Shown: positions 14,035 through 21,857 of the stretch, piece after piece
Position numbering within the stretch: the first letter of the stretch is position 1
How the letters are laid out: each line of letters begins with the position of its first letter
Source: Treponema sp.
GTDB lineage: Bacteria; Spirochaetota; Spirochaetia; Treponematales; Breznakiellaceae
Direction: 5' to 3'
Assembly: GCA_031259515.1 (NCBI GenBank)
Contig: JAIRLK010000194.1
Location: 1 to 39,842, forward strand
Length of the DNA stretch: 39,842 nucleotides
Position numbers and translations under genes: made by a program
Notes under the pieces: model-generated
Told to the model about the DNA's origin: nothing
What the model saw: the letters and a program-made list of their open reading frames with translations, nothing else
Database searches by the model: none

Positions 14035-15089
14035 CGCGCCGCCCCCTCCCTGGAGGAGGCGGACAGCCCAGGGGTTTCGGTTTCATCGTCCGCCGTCTCC
14101 CGGTCCAGCCGGTCTACCAGGGCGCCTATGGCCGCGGCCAATTCGCTTAAACCTTCGCCAGAGAACACGGAAATCCCCAGCACGGACTCGTTGGGGTACT
14201 TCTTTCGAAGGGCTTCCAAACGTTCAGAAGTCCCTTCAAGGTCGGTCTTGGAACCCGCGATGATCCGGGGTTTCCGTGTCAGCTTCGGGGAAAAGGCGTT
14301 CAATTCACGGTACAAGGTATCAAAGGCCGCCGCGTAGGAATCCTCTCCCAAGTCAATCAAAAAGACAAGCGCCGAGGTGCGGGAAATATGTTTGAGAAAC
14401 CGGACTCCCAACCCGGCGCCCTGGGAAGCTCCGTCTATAAGCCCCGGGATGTCCGCCAGCACGATGTCCCGGTCTCCCAGGGTAAGCACCCCCAGGTTCG
14501 GGATCTTCGTCGTAAAAGGGTAGGGCGCTATGCGGGGACGGGCGTTGGTGAACCGGTCCAGGAGGGAAGACTTTCCCGCGTTGGGGAACCCCACAAACCC
14601 TATATCCGCCAGAATACGCAGTTCCACCTTGAGATGCCGGGTCAGTCCCGGCTGTCCCGGCAGGGCCTTTCTGGGCGCCTGGTTTACCGCCGATTTAAAA
14701 CGGACGTTTCCCCAACCCCCGTTTCCCCCAGCCAGGAAGGAGAATCTTCCCTCGTCCTTCCCAAAGTCCCGGATAAACTCCCCGGTTTCCTCATCTTTAA
14801 GCACCGTTCCCGGAGGCACGGGGATGACCACATCAGACCCGCTCCGGCCATGCCGTTGAGCGCCCTCGCCATCCCGTCCGTTTTCCGCCCGAAAGGCGCG
14901 CTTATGCCGCAGGTGGGCCAGGGTACGCAGGTTACGGCGCACCTCGAAGATCACGTCTCCTCCACGCCCGCCGTCGCCGCCATCGGGCCCTCCCCGTGGC
15001 ACATACTTTTCCCGACGGAAGCTGACGCAGCCGTTCCCGCCTTTTCCCGAGGAGACCTCAATCAACGCTTCATCGGCAAATTTTTCCAT
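14031..15089 (-). CDS. obg: GTPase Obg/CgtA
   Basis: Ribosome-assembly GTPase of 352 residues. The glycine-rich Obg fold is at 1-158 (FRREKYVPRGGPDGGDGGRGGDV, HGRSGSDVVIPVPPGTV). The G domain has G1 GFPNAGKSSLL, switch segment PYPFTTKIPNLGVL, and G3 DIPGLIDGASQG-GLG. The G4 motif, usually NKxD, reads SKTD here. The protein ends soon after the G domain, so the OCT tail present in some homologues is missing; only an acidic, Ser-rich tail follows. It is separated from rpmA by 106 bp, in which an AAGAAC/GTTCTT hairpin could lie, and its stop overlaps the nadD start by 4 bp. Confidence 0.94.
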   Translation of the reverse strand: MEKFADEALIEVSSGKGGNGCVSFRREKYVPRGGPDGGDGGRGGDVIFEVRRNLRTLAHLRHKRAFRAENGRDGEGAQRHGRSGSDVVIPVPPGTVLKDEETGEFIRDFGKDEGRFSFLAGGNGGWGNVRFKSAVNQAPRKALPGQPGLTRHLKVELRILADIGFVGFPNAGKSSLLDRFTNARPRIAPYPFTTKIPNLGVLTLGDRDIVLADIPGLIDGASQGAGLGVRFLKHISRTSALVFLIDLGEDSYAAAFDTLYRELNAFSPKLTRKPRIIAGSKTDLEGTSERLEALRKKYPNESVLGISVFSGEGLSELAAAIGALVDRLDRETADDETETPGLSASSREGAAR

Positions 15090-15195
15090 ACCATTACCGC
15101 GAATTTACGCGCTTTAGGGAAGAACTATGTTTTTCGTTCTTTTGTGAGGGGATATAAGGCGCAACCGTCACCGTTGGGTTCCCCGCAGAGGGCAG

Positions 15196-15453
15196 CTATT
15201 CGGCAGCGGGAATAATGCCGGCGAGTTTACGGCCCCGGCGTTGGGAGAAAGCGACGGTTCCGTCTACCTTGGCGAAAAGCGTGTAATCCCCCCCGCAACC
15301 CACGTTGAGTCCTGGGTGTATCTTAGTACCCCGCTGGCGCACAATGATGGTTCCGGCCCTAACCGAAGCGCCGCCGGGGGCCTTGATGCCTAAATATTGA
15401 GGGTTCGAGTCCCGCCCGTTTTTTGCTCCGCTGCCGCCCCGTTTCCGTGCCAT
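15196..15453 (-). CDS. rpmA: 50S ribosomal protein L27
   Basis: 85 residues with the L27 signature SGAKNGRDSNPQYLGIK and the core RAGTIIVRQRGTKIHPGLNVGCGGDYTLFAKVDG. The protein starts MARKRGGSGAKNG, with no FF-containing N-terminal extension of the kind that Prp removes in Firmicutes. This matters because a prp gene lies just upstream. The start is 1 bp after the prp stop. Confidence 0.96.
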   Translation of the reverse strand: MARKRGGSGAKNGRDSNPQYLGIKAPGGASVRAGTIIVRQRGTKIHPGLNVGCGGDYTLFAKVDGTVAFSQRRGRKLAGIIPAAE

Positions 15454-15454
15454 A

Positions 15455-15793
15455 TTAATTCCTCCATTCTCTGTGTATGGTCAATTCGCAAAATTCCGGA
15501 TAGAGCTCGGCCACAGAACTAAAGCCTTCCATGAGGAAAGCCCCCGCGCCAAGAAGAAAATCCCGGCCCCCGCCGGAATAATCCGTCTCCATCAGGAAAA
15601 CTCCCCGCTCCGGAGCGCCGCCCCGGAGGGTTACACCTTCCCTGCCGGAAAGGGTTCTAAAAGCCGTCCGCGTAAGGATCGAAACCGCCGCACAGACCAC
15701 ATCACTGCCTTTGGGCCCCGCGTTGGCGTGGCCGGTAACCCGGCAGGACAGCAACAACCCCGCCTCGTCCAAAGCCGCGTCAATCCTGATCAT
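15455..15793 (-). CDS. prp: Ribosomal-processing cysteine protease Prp (YsxB/DUF464)
   Basis: 112 residues between rplU and rpmA, the classic position. The catalytic pair is visible: His22 in GHANAG and Cys34 in SDVVCAAVS, the same numbering as in the characterised Staphylococcus enzyme. The C-terminus has the family's FLMEGFSSVAELYPE-ELTI segment. In Firmicutes Prp removes the N-terminal extension of L27; the L27 here has no extension, so either Prp has another target or its position is inherited. Gaps of 6 and 1 bp to the neighbours show operon membership. Confidence 0.9.
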   Translation of the reverse strand: MIRIDAALDEAGLLLSCRVTGHANAGPKGSDVVCAAVSILTRTAFRTLSGREGVTLRGGAPERGVFLMETDYSGGGRDFLLGAGAFLMEGFSSVAELYPEFCELTIHREWRN

Positions 15794-15799
15794 ACCGGA

Positions 15800-16138
15800 T
15801 TAGGCTCCGATACCATCCCCGACGGTAATGTCGTCAATTTTGATAATCGAATATTGCTGCCGGTGTCCCTGTTTACGGCGGTAATCCTTTTTAGGCTTAT
15901 ATTTGAAAACAATGATCTTATCGCCCTTCAAATGACCGTCTACCGTCGCGGAGACCTTGACGCCAGGGACATAGGGAACCCCGATGGTAACCGAATCCGG
16001 AGCATCACTCTGGGAAAGAAGAAGAACTGAGTCAATCTCCAAAATATCTCCCGGTTCCGCGTCAAGCCGGTCAACCCGCAACAACGCGCCCTTTTCAGCC
16101 TTATACTGCTTGCCTTTCAATTCAACCAATGCGTACAT
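15800..16138 (-). CDS. rplU: 50S ribosomal protein L21
   Basis: 112 residues, first gene of the operon. It begins MYALVELKGKQYKAEKGALLRVDRLDAEPGD and contains VSATVDGHLKGDKIIVFKYKPKKDYRRKQGHRQQY, the rRNA-binding L21 signature. AAGGAT lies upstream of the ATG. The predicted promoter at 16171-16199 gives a leader of only about 25 bases, so the long structured L21 leader RNAs known from some phyla are not present here. Confidence 0.96.
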   Translation of the reverse strand: MYALVELKGKQYKAEKGALLRVDRLDAEPGDILEIDSVLLLSQSDAPDSVTIGVPYVPGVKVSATVDGHLKGDKIIVFKYKPKKDYRRKQGHRQQYSIIKIDDITVGDGIGA

Positions 16139-16170
16139 GAATCATCATCCTTAATGCTACGAATAGGGAA

Positions 16171-16199
16171 TTTATACCCAAAATTGAAGTAAACGTCAA
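16171..16199 (-). promoter_or_regulatory. Sigma70-type promoter of the rplU operon
   Basis: On the minus strand TTGACG (16199-16194), a 17-bp spacer and TATAAA (16176-16171) form a near-consensus promoter. The start site would be near 16164, about 26 bases before the rplU ATG. It lies immediately beside the repeat end at 16226-16242. Confidence 0.7.
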
Positions 16200-16225
16200 G
16201 AGGGGCAATTTTACATTTAACGCTA

Positions 16226-16242
16226 GAGGCTGTTCCAAAACT
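16226..16242. repeat. Solo copy of the GGCTGTTCCAAAACT repeat end
   Basis: GAGGCTGTTCCAAAACT matches the arm of the palindrome at 7698-7714 with one difference. Here it is single, preceded by CTA, and lies about 110 bp from a transposase-like open fragment, which fits an insertion-sequence end left behind after decay. Confidence 0.5.
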
Positions 16243-16353
16243 CGCATTCTACACGTTAGGGAGAGGGCAGTCGCCTCCTGTGTCCGGGCCAAGGTCCCGG
16301 CCTACCCCCACTACTGGGGCTCCGCTCCCGTAACGCCCTCGCCGGCGGAGACC

Positions 16354-16545
16354 TTAGGCCCTCCGGACCCCACGGGGCTGCTCGAACCCTTTCTTGCGCT
16401 CCTCTGTGGAAATTGCCCGTTTCTTACTCAATCCCGCCCTCCGCAAGACCCTATACACTTTCCGCCCCTGCCACTCTTGCCAGGTACTCCGGGGGATGCC
16501 CGCCCATCCGGCCAGTACCCCTTCCGTTTTTCCCGCTTTGTTTCC
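16354..16545 (-). pseudogene. Degenerate transposase-like fragment (helix-turn-helix part)
   Basis: An open stretch of 63 codons with no start codon reads AGIPRSTWQEW followed by KVYRVLRRAGLSKKRAIST-EERKKGFEQ. The G-I-P-R-S-T-x-x-x-W pattern resembles the region before the integrase core in IS3-type OrfB proteins. Nothing longer survives; in-frame stops flank it on both sides. The rest of 16200-16640 is GC-rich DNA without a gene that I can recognise. The call rests on a short motif only. Confidence 0.3.
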
Positions 16546-16643
16546 TCAAAATCAGTGTGTGTATACCACCTTATATGCTTCCTCTTTTTTGTCTGCGTTT
16601 ATCAAACGCGCAGCAATACCAAGACTGGCGCCTATAAAAAATA

Positions 16644-16661
16644 CGCAAATTTGCGCAAAAA
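16644..16661. promoter_or_regulatory. LacI-family operator upstream of the regulator gene
   Basis: Two overlapping palindromes, CGCAAATTTGCG (16644-16655) and TTTGCGCAAA (16650-16659). The 15-mer AAATTTGCGCAAAAA (16647-16661) recurs exactly at 23532-23546 at the promoter of the ABC/dehydrogenase operon. A central CG in a symmetric site is typical of LacI-family operators, and the regulator gene starts 47 bp downstream, which suggests autoregulation. Confidence 0.65.
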
Positions 16662-16671
16662 TAGTCCCCGG

Positions 16672-16700
16672 TTGAATAATCAGCGTAAAAATACTATCCT
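16672..16700 (+). promoter_or_regulatory. Possible promoter of the LacI-type regulator
   Basis: TTGAAT (16672-16677), a 17-bp spacer and TATCCT (16695-16700). The start site would fall at or within a few bases of ATG 16708, which would make the message nearly leaderless; no Shine-Dalgarno sequence is seen before the ATG. Confidence 0.35.
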
Positions 16701-16707
16701 AAACCCA

Positions 16708-17691
16708 ATGAAAACTAACAGCCTCACCATGGAAGCCGTGGCGCGGAAAGCGGGTGTCTCGATTACTACCGTTTCGCATGTTATCAATAAAACCAGGCAT
16801 GTCAGTCAGGAAACTATGGCGGCGGTCTTACAGGCGATAGAAGATCTGAATTACCGGTCCGTAAAAATGATTAAGTCCTATAAAAATATCTGTATCGGAG
16901 TCATTCTGGCGGACGCCCGGGAAGACTTCTTTACCTCCCTGATTAAGGCGGTCGAATCGGTTGCCGCCGACTATGGAGCATCTATTATTTTCTGTGATTC
17001 CGAGATGGATACTGAAAAAGAAGAAAAAAATATCGCCGCGTTGGTAGAGCGGAATATAAACGGCCTGCTCCTTGCCCCGGTGGAAGCGGATCATATCCCC
17101 AAATTTTTAAGAAGAACTTCTGTCCCGATTGTTCTGGTAGACCGGCAGTATGAATCCCATGATTTTTTATTTGTCGGCATTAATAATTTCCAAAGCTGTT
17201 ACGCGGGAACAAAGCATCTTTTTGAAAAGGGAAGCAGGCATATTGGCTTCATAGGATATTCCCCTTCGGTTTATACTATTAAGCAGCGTATTCTTGGGTA
17301 TAAGGCCTTTATGGTGGATAACAGCCAGCCTTTTATCCCAAAGGTTCTGACCCTGAATTATAATAGGGAAGACTCTTCCCCGCTGATCAAACAATTTATT
17401 CTTGATGAAGGGCTTGACGGCCTTATCTGCGCCACATCCGCTCTTTGTTATGAGCTTATCGCGGTTCTGGATACGCTTGACATGGAAACGCGGAAACGGA
17501 TGAAAATTATCACGTTTGACGACAATCGCTGGTTTGATTATCTTAAGTATCCGGTGTCGGTGATTTCCCAGCCGGTGGCGGAAATAGGCAACGCCGCTGT
17601 GGAAAATCTTTTACAGATAATAGAACAGAAAAATTCCCTCTGCTCCGTAAAGCGGGAATTACTGTTCGATACCGGCATTGTCGGCCGATAA
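16708..17691 (+). CDS. LacI-family transcriptional regulator of the polyol/sugar operon
   Basis: 327 residues. The N-terminal helix-turn-helix is TMEAVARKAGVSITTVSHVINKTRHVSQETMAAV, followed by the hinge helix segment with IEDLNYR. The rest is a periplasmic-binding-protein-like effector domain (IGVILADAREDFFTSLIKAVE, INGLLLAPVEAD, VPIVLVDRQY, HIGFIGYS, DGLICATS, VISQPVAEIGNAAVENLL). The frame is open upstream to 16477, but that part reads through repeat DNA; ATG 16708 or the ATG 21 bp later (MEAVARK) fits the family. It faces the five-gene ABC/dehydrogenase operon and shares an exact 15-bp operator with it, so it is probably its repressor. The effector is likely the transported sugar or polyol. 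Confidence 0.88.
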   Translation: MKTNSLTMEAVARKAGVSITTVSHVINKTRHVSQETMAAVLQAIEDLNYRSVKMIKSYKNICIGVILADAREDFFTSLIKAVESVAADYGASIIFCDSEMDTEKEEKNIAALVERNINGLLLAPVEADHIPKFLRRTSVPIVLVDRQYESHDFLFVGINNFQSCYAGTKHLFEKGSRHIGFIGYSPSVYTIKQRILGYKAFMVDNSQPFIPKVLTLNYNREDSSPLIKQFILDEGLDGLICATSALCYELIAVLDTLDMETRKRMKIITFDDNRWFDYLKYPVSVISQPVAEIGNAAVENLLQIIEQKNSLCSVKRELLFDTGIVGR

Positions 17692-17713
17692 GATAGATGC
17701 AAATACTAGATAC

Positions 17714-17747
17714 GTGGAAATAACATAAATGGTCATGTTATTTCCAC
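17714..17747. terminator. Bidirectional hairpin between converging lacI-type and SDR genes
   Basis: A perfect 13-bp inverted repeat (GTGGAAATAACAT, 17714-17726; ATGTTATTTCCAC, 17735-17747) with an 8-base loop lies in the 64-bp gap between two converging stop codons. There is no strong T-run on either side, but position and stem length make a shared terminator the best explanation; an operator is an alternative. Confidence 0.6.
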
Positions 17748-17755
17748 ACCGTTCC

Positions 17756-18553
17756 TTAGTATATGGTTTTTACCGCTCCCGCGTCAATGTGGAAAGTCGC
17801 GCCAAGGCAATAACTCGCCTGCTTTGATGCCAGAAAAACGTAGAGTTTGGCGGTTTCTTCCGCTGTGGCAAAGCGTCCTATCGGGGTCATAGCCTGTGCG
17901 ATAGTGTCAAAATATTGTTGAACCGAGATCCCCTGCTGCCGGCTTAAAATCCCGGCTGTTTTATACCAATCAGGCGTAAGTACCAGTCCCGGAGCGATGG
18001 ACATAACACGGATATTATCCTTGATAAGCTCGTCGGCCAGGCATTTGGTGTACATATTCAGGGCGGCCTTGGTGGTATTGTAGATAGGCTCGTAATACAA
18101 AGGCTGAGTGGCGCACATAGAAGTGGTGTTGATGATCACTCCCTCGCCGGGCCTCTCCTTCATTTGGGGAACCAGCATCCGGGAAAGCCGCACCGCCGCC
18201 ATTACATGAAGATCCCAGTAATAGTACCATTTTTCGTCCAGAGCGGTCATGCTCTTTTCCTCAGAACCGGTCCCCGCGTTATTGATCAGGATATCAACGC
18301 CGCCCAGTTCTTTTACATAGGCGGCAAGGCTTTCAATATCCGCCAGTTTTGAAACGTCGCAACTTTTGCCATATACTTTTGATCCTGGATAGGCGGCTTT
18401 AAGATCCTCGACCACTTTTTCTACCCGCTCGCCATTCCGCGCACAGATGATCACATCGGCCTTCTCTCTTAAAAATTCCTCCGCCACCGCTAAACCGATG
18501 CCGACGCTTCCGCCGGTTATCAGCGCCATACGGGTTTCTAACCCTAAATCCAT
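17756..18553 (-). CDS. SDR-family oxidoreductase
   Basis: Classical short-chain dehydrogenase, 265 residues. Cofactor motif TGGSVGIG (residues 13-20), NNAG at 91-94, catalytic Ser145, Tyr158 and Lys162 (YNTTK). The residues after the second beta strand (CARNGERVEKV) favour NADP(H) or NAD(H) ambiguously. Last gene of the ABC/dehydrogenase operon, 12 bp after the zinc dehydrogenase. In this setting it probably oxidises or reduces a ketose or polyol intermediate; the exact substrate cannot be read from the sequence. Confidence 0.85.
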   Translation of the reverse strand: MDLGLETRMALITGGSVGIGLAVAEEFLREKADVIICARNGERVEKVVEDLKAAYPGSKVYGKSCDVSKLADIESLAAYVKELGGVDILINNAGTGSEEKSMTALDEKWYYYWDLHVMAAVRLSRMLVPQMKERPGEGVIINTTSMCATQPLYYEPIYNTTKAALNMYTKCLADELIKDNIRVMSIAPGLVLTPDWYKTAGILSRQQGISVQQYFDTIAQAMTPIGRFATAEETAKLYVFLASKQASYCLGATFHIDAGAVKTIY

Positions 18554-18565
18554 ATACCCTTCCTT

Positions 18566-19600
18566 TTATAGTTCTATCATTACCTTTACCACATCCGGAT
18601 GTCCGGCGGCGGCGTATTCATAGGCGGCAATAGAATCCTCAAATGTGAATGTTTTACTGATGAAGCGTTTGATATCGATCTTTCCCGCGTTTACCAAGGC
18701 GATTGCCCGGTCAAAGCAGTTGATGTATCTGAATATGGTTTCAATGCTAAGCCCTTGGCCCTGTAGAAAGGATACGTCAATGGGGACCGTACCATTCATC
18801 ATCCCCACAAGAATAACTTTTCCTCCCTTCCTGGCGCACCTGAAAAAATCAGGGTATACCTGTGGACTTCCTGAAGCCTCAAAGACAACATTACAGCCCT
18901 TGCCGCCGGTTTCCTTTGCGATGAATTCCAGAAGGTCCGTCTTGGCGGTATTTACCGGAATGATGTTTTTATCGTAAGCGCCGGCGAGGTCTAGTTTTTC
19001 CTGCTTTATATCAGAGATAAACACTTTGCCGCACCCGCCTGCCAGGGCGGATATGGCGCACATAACGCCTATGGTGCCGCAGCCTACCACCAGGGCCGTA
19101 TCCCCAGGTTTGATGGCGGCTTTCTTCGCCGCCTCAATACCGATGGCTAGGGGTTCTATCATGGCCCCTTCCGCCGCGCTCATACCCTGGGGGAGTTTAA
19201 AGCAGAACTGAGCGGGATGAACCACCGTCTCTCTCAGGCATCCGTGGACCGGGGGCGTGGCCCAGAAAACCACATCGGGATCGATATTGTACATCCCCTC
19301 CAGTACCTCTTGGGAACGCCGGTTGGGAATCCCCGGTTCCATACATACAAGGTCCCCCTTCTCAAACTCCGTCACCTTTTCACCTTTCTCGATAATGACC
19401 CCCGCCGCCTCGTGGCCCAGGATCATAGGCTCCCTGACTATAAAATCGCCGATGGACCCCTCTACATAGTAGTGTATATCACTGCCGCAGATACCGCAGG
19501 CTTTAATTTGTATCTTCACATCATAGGGGCCGACTGTCTCCATGATAGGAAAATCCCTAAGGCTCAATTTTTTTTCCGCTTCAAGCACTAACGCTTTCAT
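18566..19600 (-). CDS. Zinc-dependent medium-chain dehydrogenase, xylitol/sorbitol dehydrogenase type
   Basis: 344 residues of the MDR superfamily. Catalytic zinc ligands: Cys38 in GICGSDIHYY and His63-Glu64 in GHEAAG. The Rossmann motif is VVGCGTIGVM near 170. The segments REPMILGHE, CMEPGIPNRRS, MYNIDPDVVFWATPPVHGC and EGAMIEPLAIGIEAAKKA match xylitol/L-iditol dehydrogenases closely. The structural-zinc cysteine lobe is absent, as in many sorbitol dehydrogenases. It probably oxidises the imported polyol to a ketose. AAGGAGG precedes the ATG; an upstream hairpin (19634-19668) separates it from the binding-protein gene. Confidence 0.86.
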   Translation of the reverse strand: MKALVLEAEKKLSLRDFPIMETVGPYDVKIQIKACGICGSDIHYYVEGSIGDFIVREPMILGHEAAGVIIEKGEKVTEFEKGDLVCMEPGIPNRRSQEVLEGMYNIDPDVVFWATPPVHGCLRETVVHPAQFCFKLPQGMSAAEGAMIEPLAIGIEAAKKAAIKPGDTALVVGCGTIGVMCAISALAGGCGKVFISDIKQEKLDLAGAYDKNIIPVNTAKTDLLEFIAKETGGKGCNVVFEASGSPQVYPDFFRCARKGGKVILVGMMNGTVPIDVSFLQGQGLSIETIFRYINCFDRAIALVNAGKIDIKRFISKTFTFEDSIAAYEYAAAGHPDVVKVMIEL

Positions 19601-19633
19601 AATCTCCTCCTTCGTACATACAATAACTAAAAG

Positions 19634-19668
19634 ATTCCGGGTATTTAGTCGAAATAAACGCCCGGAAT
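19634..19668 (-). terminator. Intercistronic hairpin after the binding-protein gene (attenuator-like)
   Basis: ATTCCGGG (19634-19641) pairs with CCCGGAAT (19661-19668), and TATTT/AAATA inside can extend the stem. On the minus strand it is followed by CTTTTAG. It lies between the binding-protein gene and the two dehydrogenase genes, so it may lower downstream transcription or protect the 3' end of the abundant binding-protein message. Confidence 0.5.
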
Positions 19669-19706
19669 TACATGGTGTTTTTACTTCTTTATTTTTACTT
19701 CTTTTT

Positions 19707-20678
19707 TTACTTCAACGCGCCGGTTTTCTTGTGAACCGCGATAAGTTCGGCAATATTATCCTTCGTATACAAGGGGCATACAATATCGGTGTTCACGATA
19801 CTGGTAACCGCGCCGGTAAGGATTTGATTGGCAAGCTCCATGTTTTTCCGGGCAAGCTCATCAGCGTTCTGGAAGGCGGTTCCGGTCATGCTCCCTTCCT
19901 CAATGAGGAGGGCAGCGGCGGCGTCACCGTCAACGCCGTAAACAAGCAACGAATCAAACTTAGGATTGCCTTTTACCGCTTCGATGGCGCCCATCGCCAT
20001 ATTGTCATTCATGGAAATAACCGCGTCGATTTGGGGATTGGCCTGTACCCAATCTTCCATGTACCGCATGCCTTCATCCTTATTCCAGTGTCCCGATTGT
20101 TCGCCGACAATGGTAACATCGGGCCGCTTGGCAAAGAATTCCTGTTCCCAGGAGCGCCGTCTTTCAACGGAATGGAGATTGCCGTCCGGACCCCGGAGTA
20201 CGACAACTTTCGCGTCCTGGGGAATCTGAGTTAAAGCCAGCCGGGCTACCACCGCGCCCTGCTCATAGGGATCGGCATCTACACTGTTGGTAACCGCCAT
20301 GATAGCCGGATCCGGTACCCGAGGATTGGTCAGGATGATCGGAATCTTCGCTTCAACCGCCTTCCTGATGTAGGGTTTCTGGGCTTCGCTGTCATTCGGC
20401 TGTAGGATGATCAGATCGTACTTATTGGTGATGGCGTTTTCAATCGCCGCATTCTGCTTGGCATCGTCAGCCTGACCGTCAACGACGTCAACTTTGAGGT
20501 TGGGGTATTTCTTCGCTTCTTCCTTAACGGAATTCGCGAGCCATGCGGCAAAAAGATCCGCCTGAGCGCGGGCGATATACACAACCCGTTTTGTCCCTCC
20601 CGCATCCTTGCCGCCCGCGCCAAACGCCATTGCCGATGCTAAGAAAAGCGTCAGCGCCATCACAAAAAACTTTTTCAT
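19707..20678 (-). CDS. Sugar/polyol ABC transporter substrate-binding protein (RbsB type)
   Basis: 323 residues. A signal peptide (KKFFVMALTLFLASAMAFGA) is followed by GGKDAGG with no lipobox cysteine. The mature protein has the pentose/hexose-binding pattern: VVYIARAQADLFAAWLANSVKEEA, VDGQADDAKQNAAIENAI, DLIILQPNDSEAQKP, AVISMNDNMAMGAIEAV and VYGVDGDAAAALLIEEGSMTGTAFQNA. It is the third gene of the operon, 157 bp after the permease gene and bracketed by hairpins, with a strong GGAGGAGAG ribosome site, which fits the higher dose usually needed for a binding protein. Substrate inferred as a sugar alcohol from the linked dehydrogenase. Confidence 0.86.
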   Translation of the reverse strand: MKKFFVMALTLFLASAMAFGAGGKDAGGTKRVVYIARAQADLFAAWLANSVKEEAKKYPNLKVDVVDGQADDAKQNAAIENAITNKYDLIILQPNDSEAQKPYIRKAVEAKIPIILTNPRVPDPAIMAVTNSVDADPYEQGAVVARLALTQIPQDAKVVVLRGPDGNLHSVERRRSWEQEFFAKRPDVTIVGEQSGHWNKDEGMRYMEDWVQANPQIDAVISMNDNMAMGAIEAVKGNPKFDSLLVYGVDGDAAAALLIEEGSMTGTAFQNADELARKNMELANQILTGAVTSIVNTDIVCPLYTKDNIAELIAVHKKTGALK

Positions 20679-20700
20679 TCTCTCCTCCTAAAAATATTTT

Positions 20701-20717
20701 TAAGCGCAACGCGCTTA
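20701..20717 (-). other. Stem-loop directly upstream of the binding-protein gene
   Basis: TAAGCGC (20701-20707) and GCGCTTA (20711-20717) form a perfect 7-bp stem with a 3-base loop. On the minus strand it is followed by an A/T-rich run and then the ribosome site of the binding-protein gene. Such stem-loops commonly mark RNA processing sites that raise binding-protein expression relative to permease. Confidence 0.5.
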
Positions 20718-20835
20718 CTAACCTTTTCATATAACCGCCTACCGGATAACGCATAAAACATTAATACAAAGGTTTATGTTCTTCCTTCCACGGTTAAGAT
20801 TGGAAAGATCAGTTATTACCCGTTCTATTCCCGCT

Positions 20836-21831
20836 TTACCCTATCGATTCCCTGTGGACAAATTCCTTAGGCCTGGATCGATTGTTCTTCGCGCGGATAT
20901 CCATAATCACCGCTAAAGCAATAATAATCCCCTTAATGATTTGCTGAACGTAGGAATTAACTCCCAACAGGTTCATGATGTTGTTGAGAATGCCGACAAT
21001 AAACGCGCCGGCCAGCGTTCCCATCGCGGTCCCGATGCCCCCCGAAAAGCTGGTCCCGCCGATAACCGCTGCGGTTAGGGCTTCAAATTCATAGCCCTGG
21101 GCCGCCGCCGGCAGTCCGGCGTTATTCCGGGACATGAAAATAACCCCCGCGAGTCCCACAAAAATACCGTTGAGCAGGTAGGCAACGAATTTCGACCGTG
21201 AGACCTGAATGCCCGAAGCGTTCGCCGCTTCCTCATTGCCGCCTATGGCGTAAAGAGATCGTCCGAGCCGGGTGTTGTTCAGAATGTACCAGGTAGCAAA
21301 GAGTATCAACACCATGAAGATAATGGGAATGGGGATGTAAAAAAGAGAGCCCTGCCCCAGTACCACAAACCCGCCGATCTGATAAATGCTCTGCCCGGCG
21401 GTATAGAGCAACACTAGTCCTCTTGCCATAGTCATAACCGCGAGGGTTGCGATGAAGGGAGGCGTTTTGAACACGCTGGTTAACAGTCCGCTCACCATAT
21501 TGCAGAGTATGCCAATCGCCAATCCTATAGAAGAGGCGAGGACCAGAGAACCTGTAGCTTTGTATACCGCGACGGCGAGTACCCCGGCAAGGGCCAATAC
21601 CGCGCCGTTGGCAAGATCGATAAGGCCGGCAATGATCAGCATGGTTTCCCCAAAGGCGAGGATGGCAATCACGGAATTTTGCTTCAAAATATTGCTTAAA
21701 TTCGCGGGGGATAAAAAATTCCTGTTTAGCAGCGTACTTATCAGAAACGCGGCTATCAATATGACAAAAATACTGTTTTTACTTATAAAGTACATAAACC
21801 GGGATACCGGAAAACCAGCGCGTTTAGCCAT
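20836..21831 (-). CDS. Sugar/polyol ABC transporter permease (RbsC type)
   Basis: 331 residues, hydrophobic, with 8-10 predicted membrane segments. Family pattern: NLSNILKQNSVIAILAFGETMLIIAGLIDLANGAVLALAGV, then FKTPPFIATLAVMTMARGLVLLYT, YAIGGNEEAANASGI (the cytoplasmic coupling loop) and ALTAAVIGGTSFSGGIGTAMGTLAGAFIVGILNN. This is the BPD_transp_2 family of ribose/xylose/galactose importers. It lies 26 bp after the ATPase gene. One permease gene is present, so it acts as a homodimer. Confidence 0.9.
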   Translation of the reverse strand: MAKRAGFPVSRFMYFISKNSIFVILIAAFLISTLLNRNFLSPANLSNILKQNSVIAILAFGETMLIIAGLIDLANGAVLALAGVLAVAVYKATGSLVLASSIGLAIGILCNMVSGLLTSVFKTPPFIATLAVMTMARGLVLLYTAGQSIYQIGGFVVLGQGSLFYIPIPIIFMVLILFATWYILNNTRLGRSLYAIGGNEEAANASGIQVSRSKFVAYLLNGIFVGLAGVIFMSRNNAGLPAAAQGYEFEALTAAVIGGTSFSGGIGTAMGTLAGAFIVGILNNIMNLLGVNSYVQQIIKGIIIALAVIMDIRAKNNRSRPKEFVHRESIG

Positions 21832-21857
21832 TTTGTTCCTTCCTTGTCACAATATTC

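Noticed and set aside
13081..14337. 418-codon plus-strand open frame across nadD and obg
   Set aside because: It runs antisense across two clear genes, and its translation is low complexity without family similarity.
16139..16170. L21 leader RNA
   Set aside because: The promoter gives a leader of about 25 bases, too short for the known L21 leader structures.
16477..16707. 77-codon upstream extension of the LacI-type regulator
   Set aside because: The helix-turn-helix begins right after ATG 16708, and the upstream part crosses the operator and remnant DNA.
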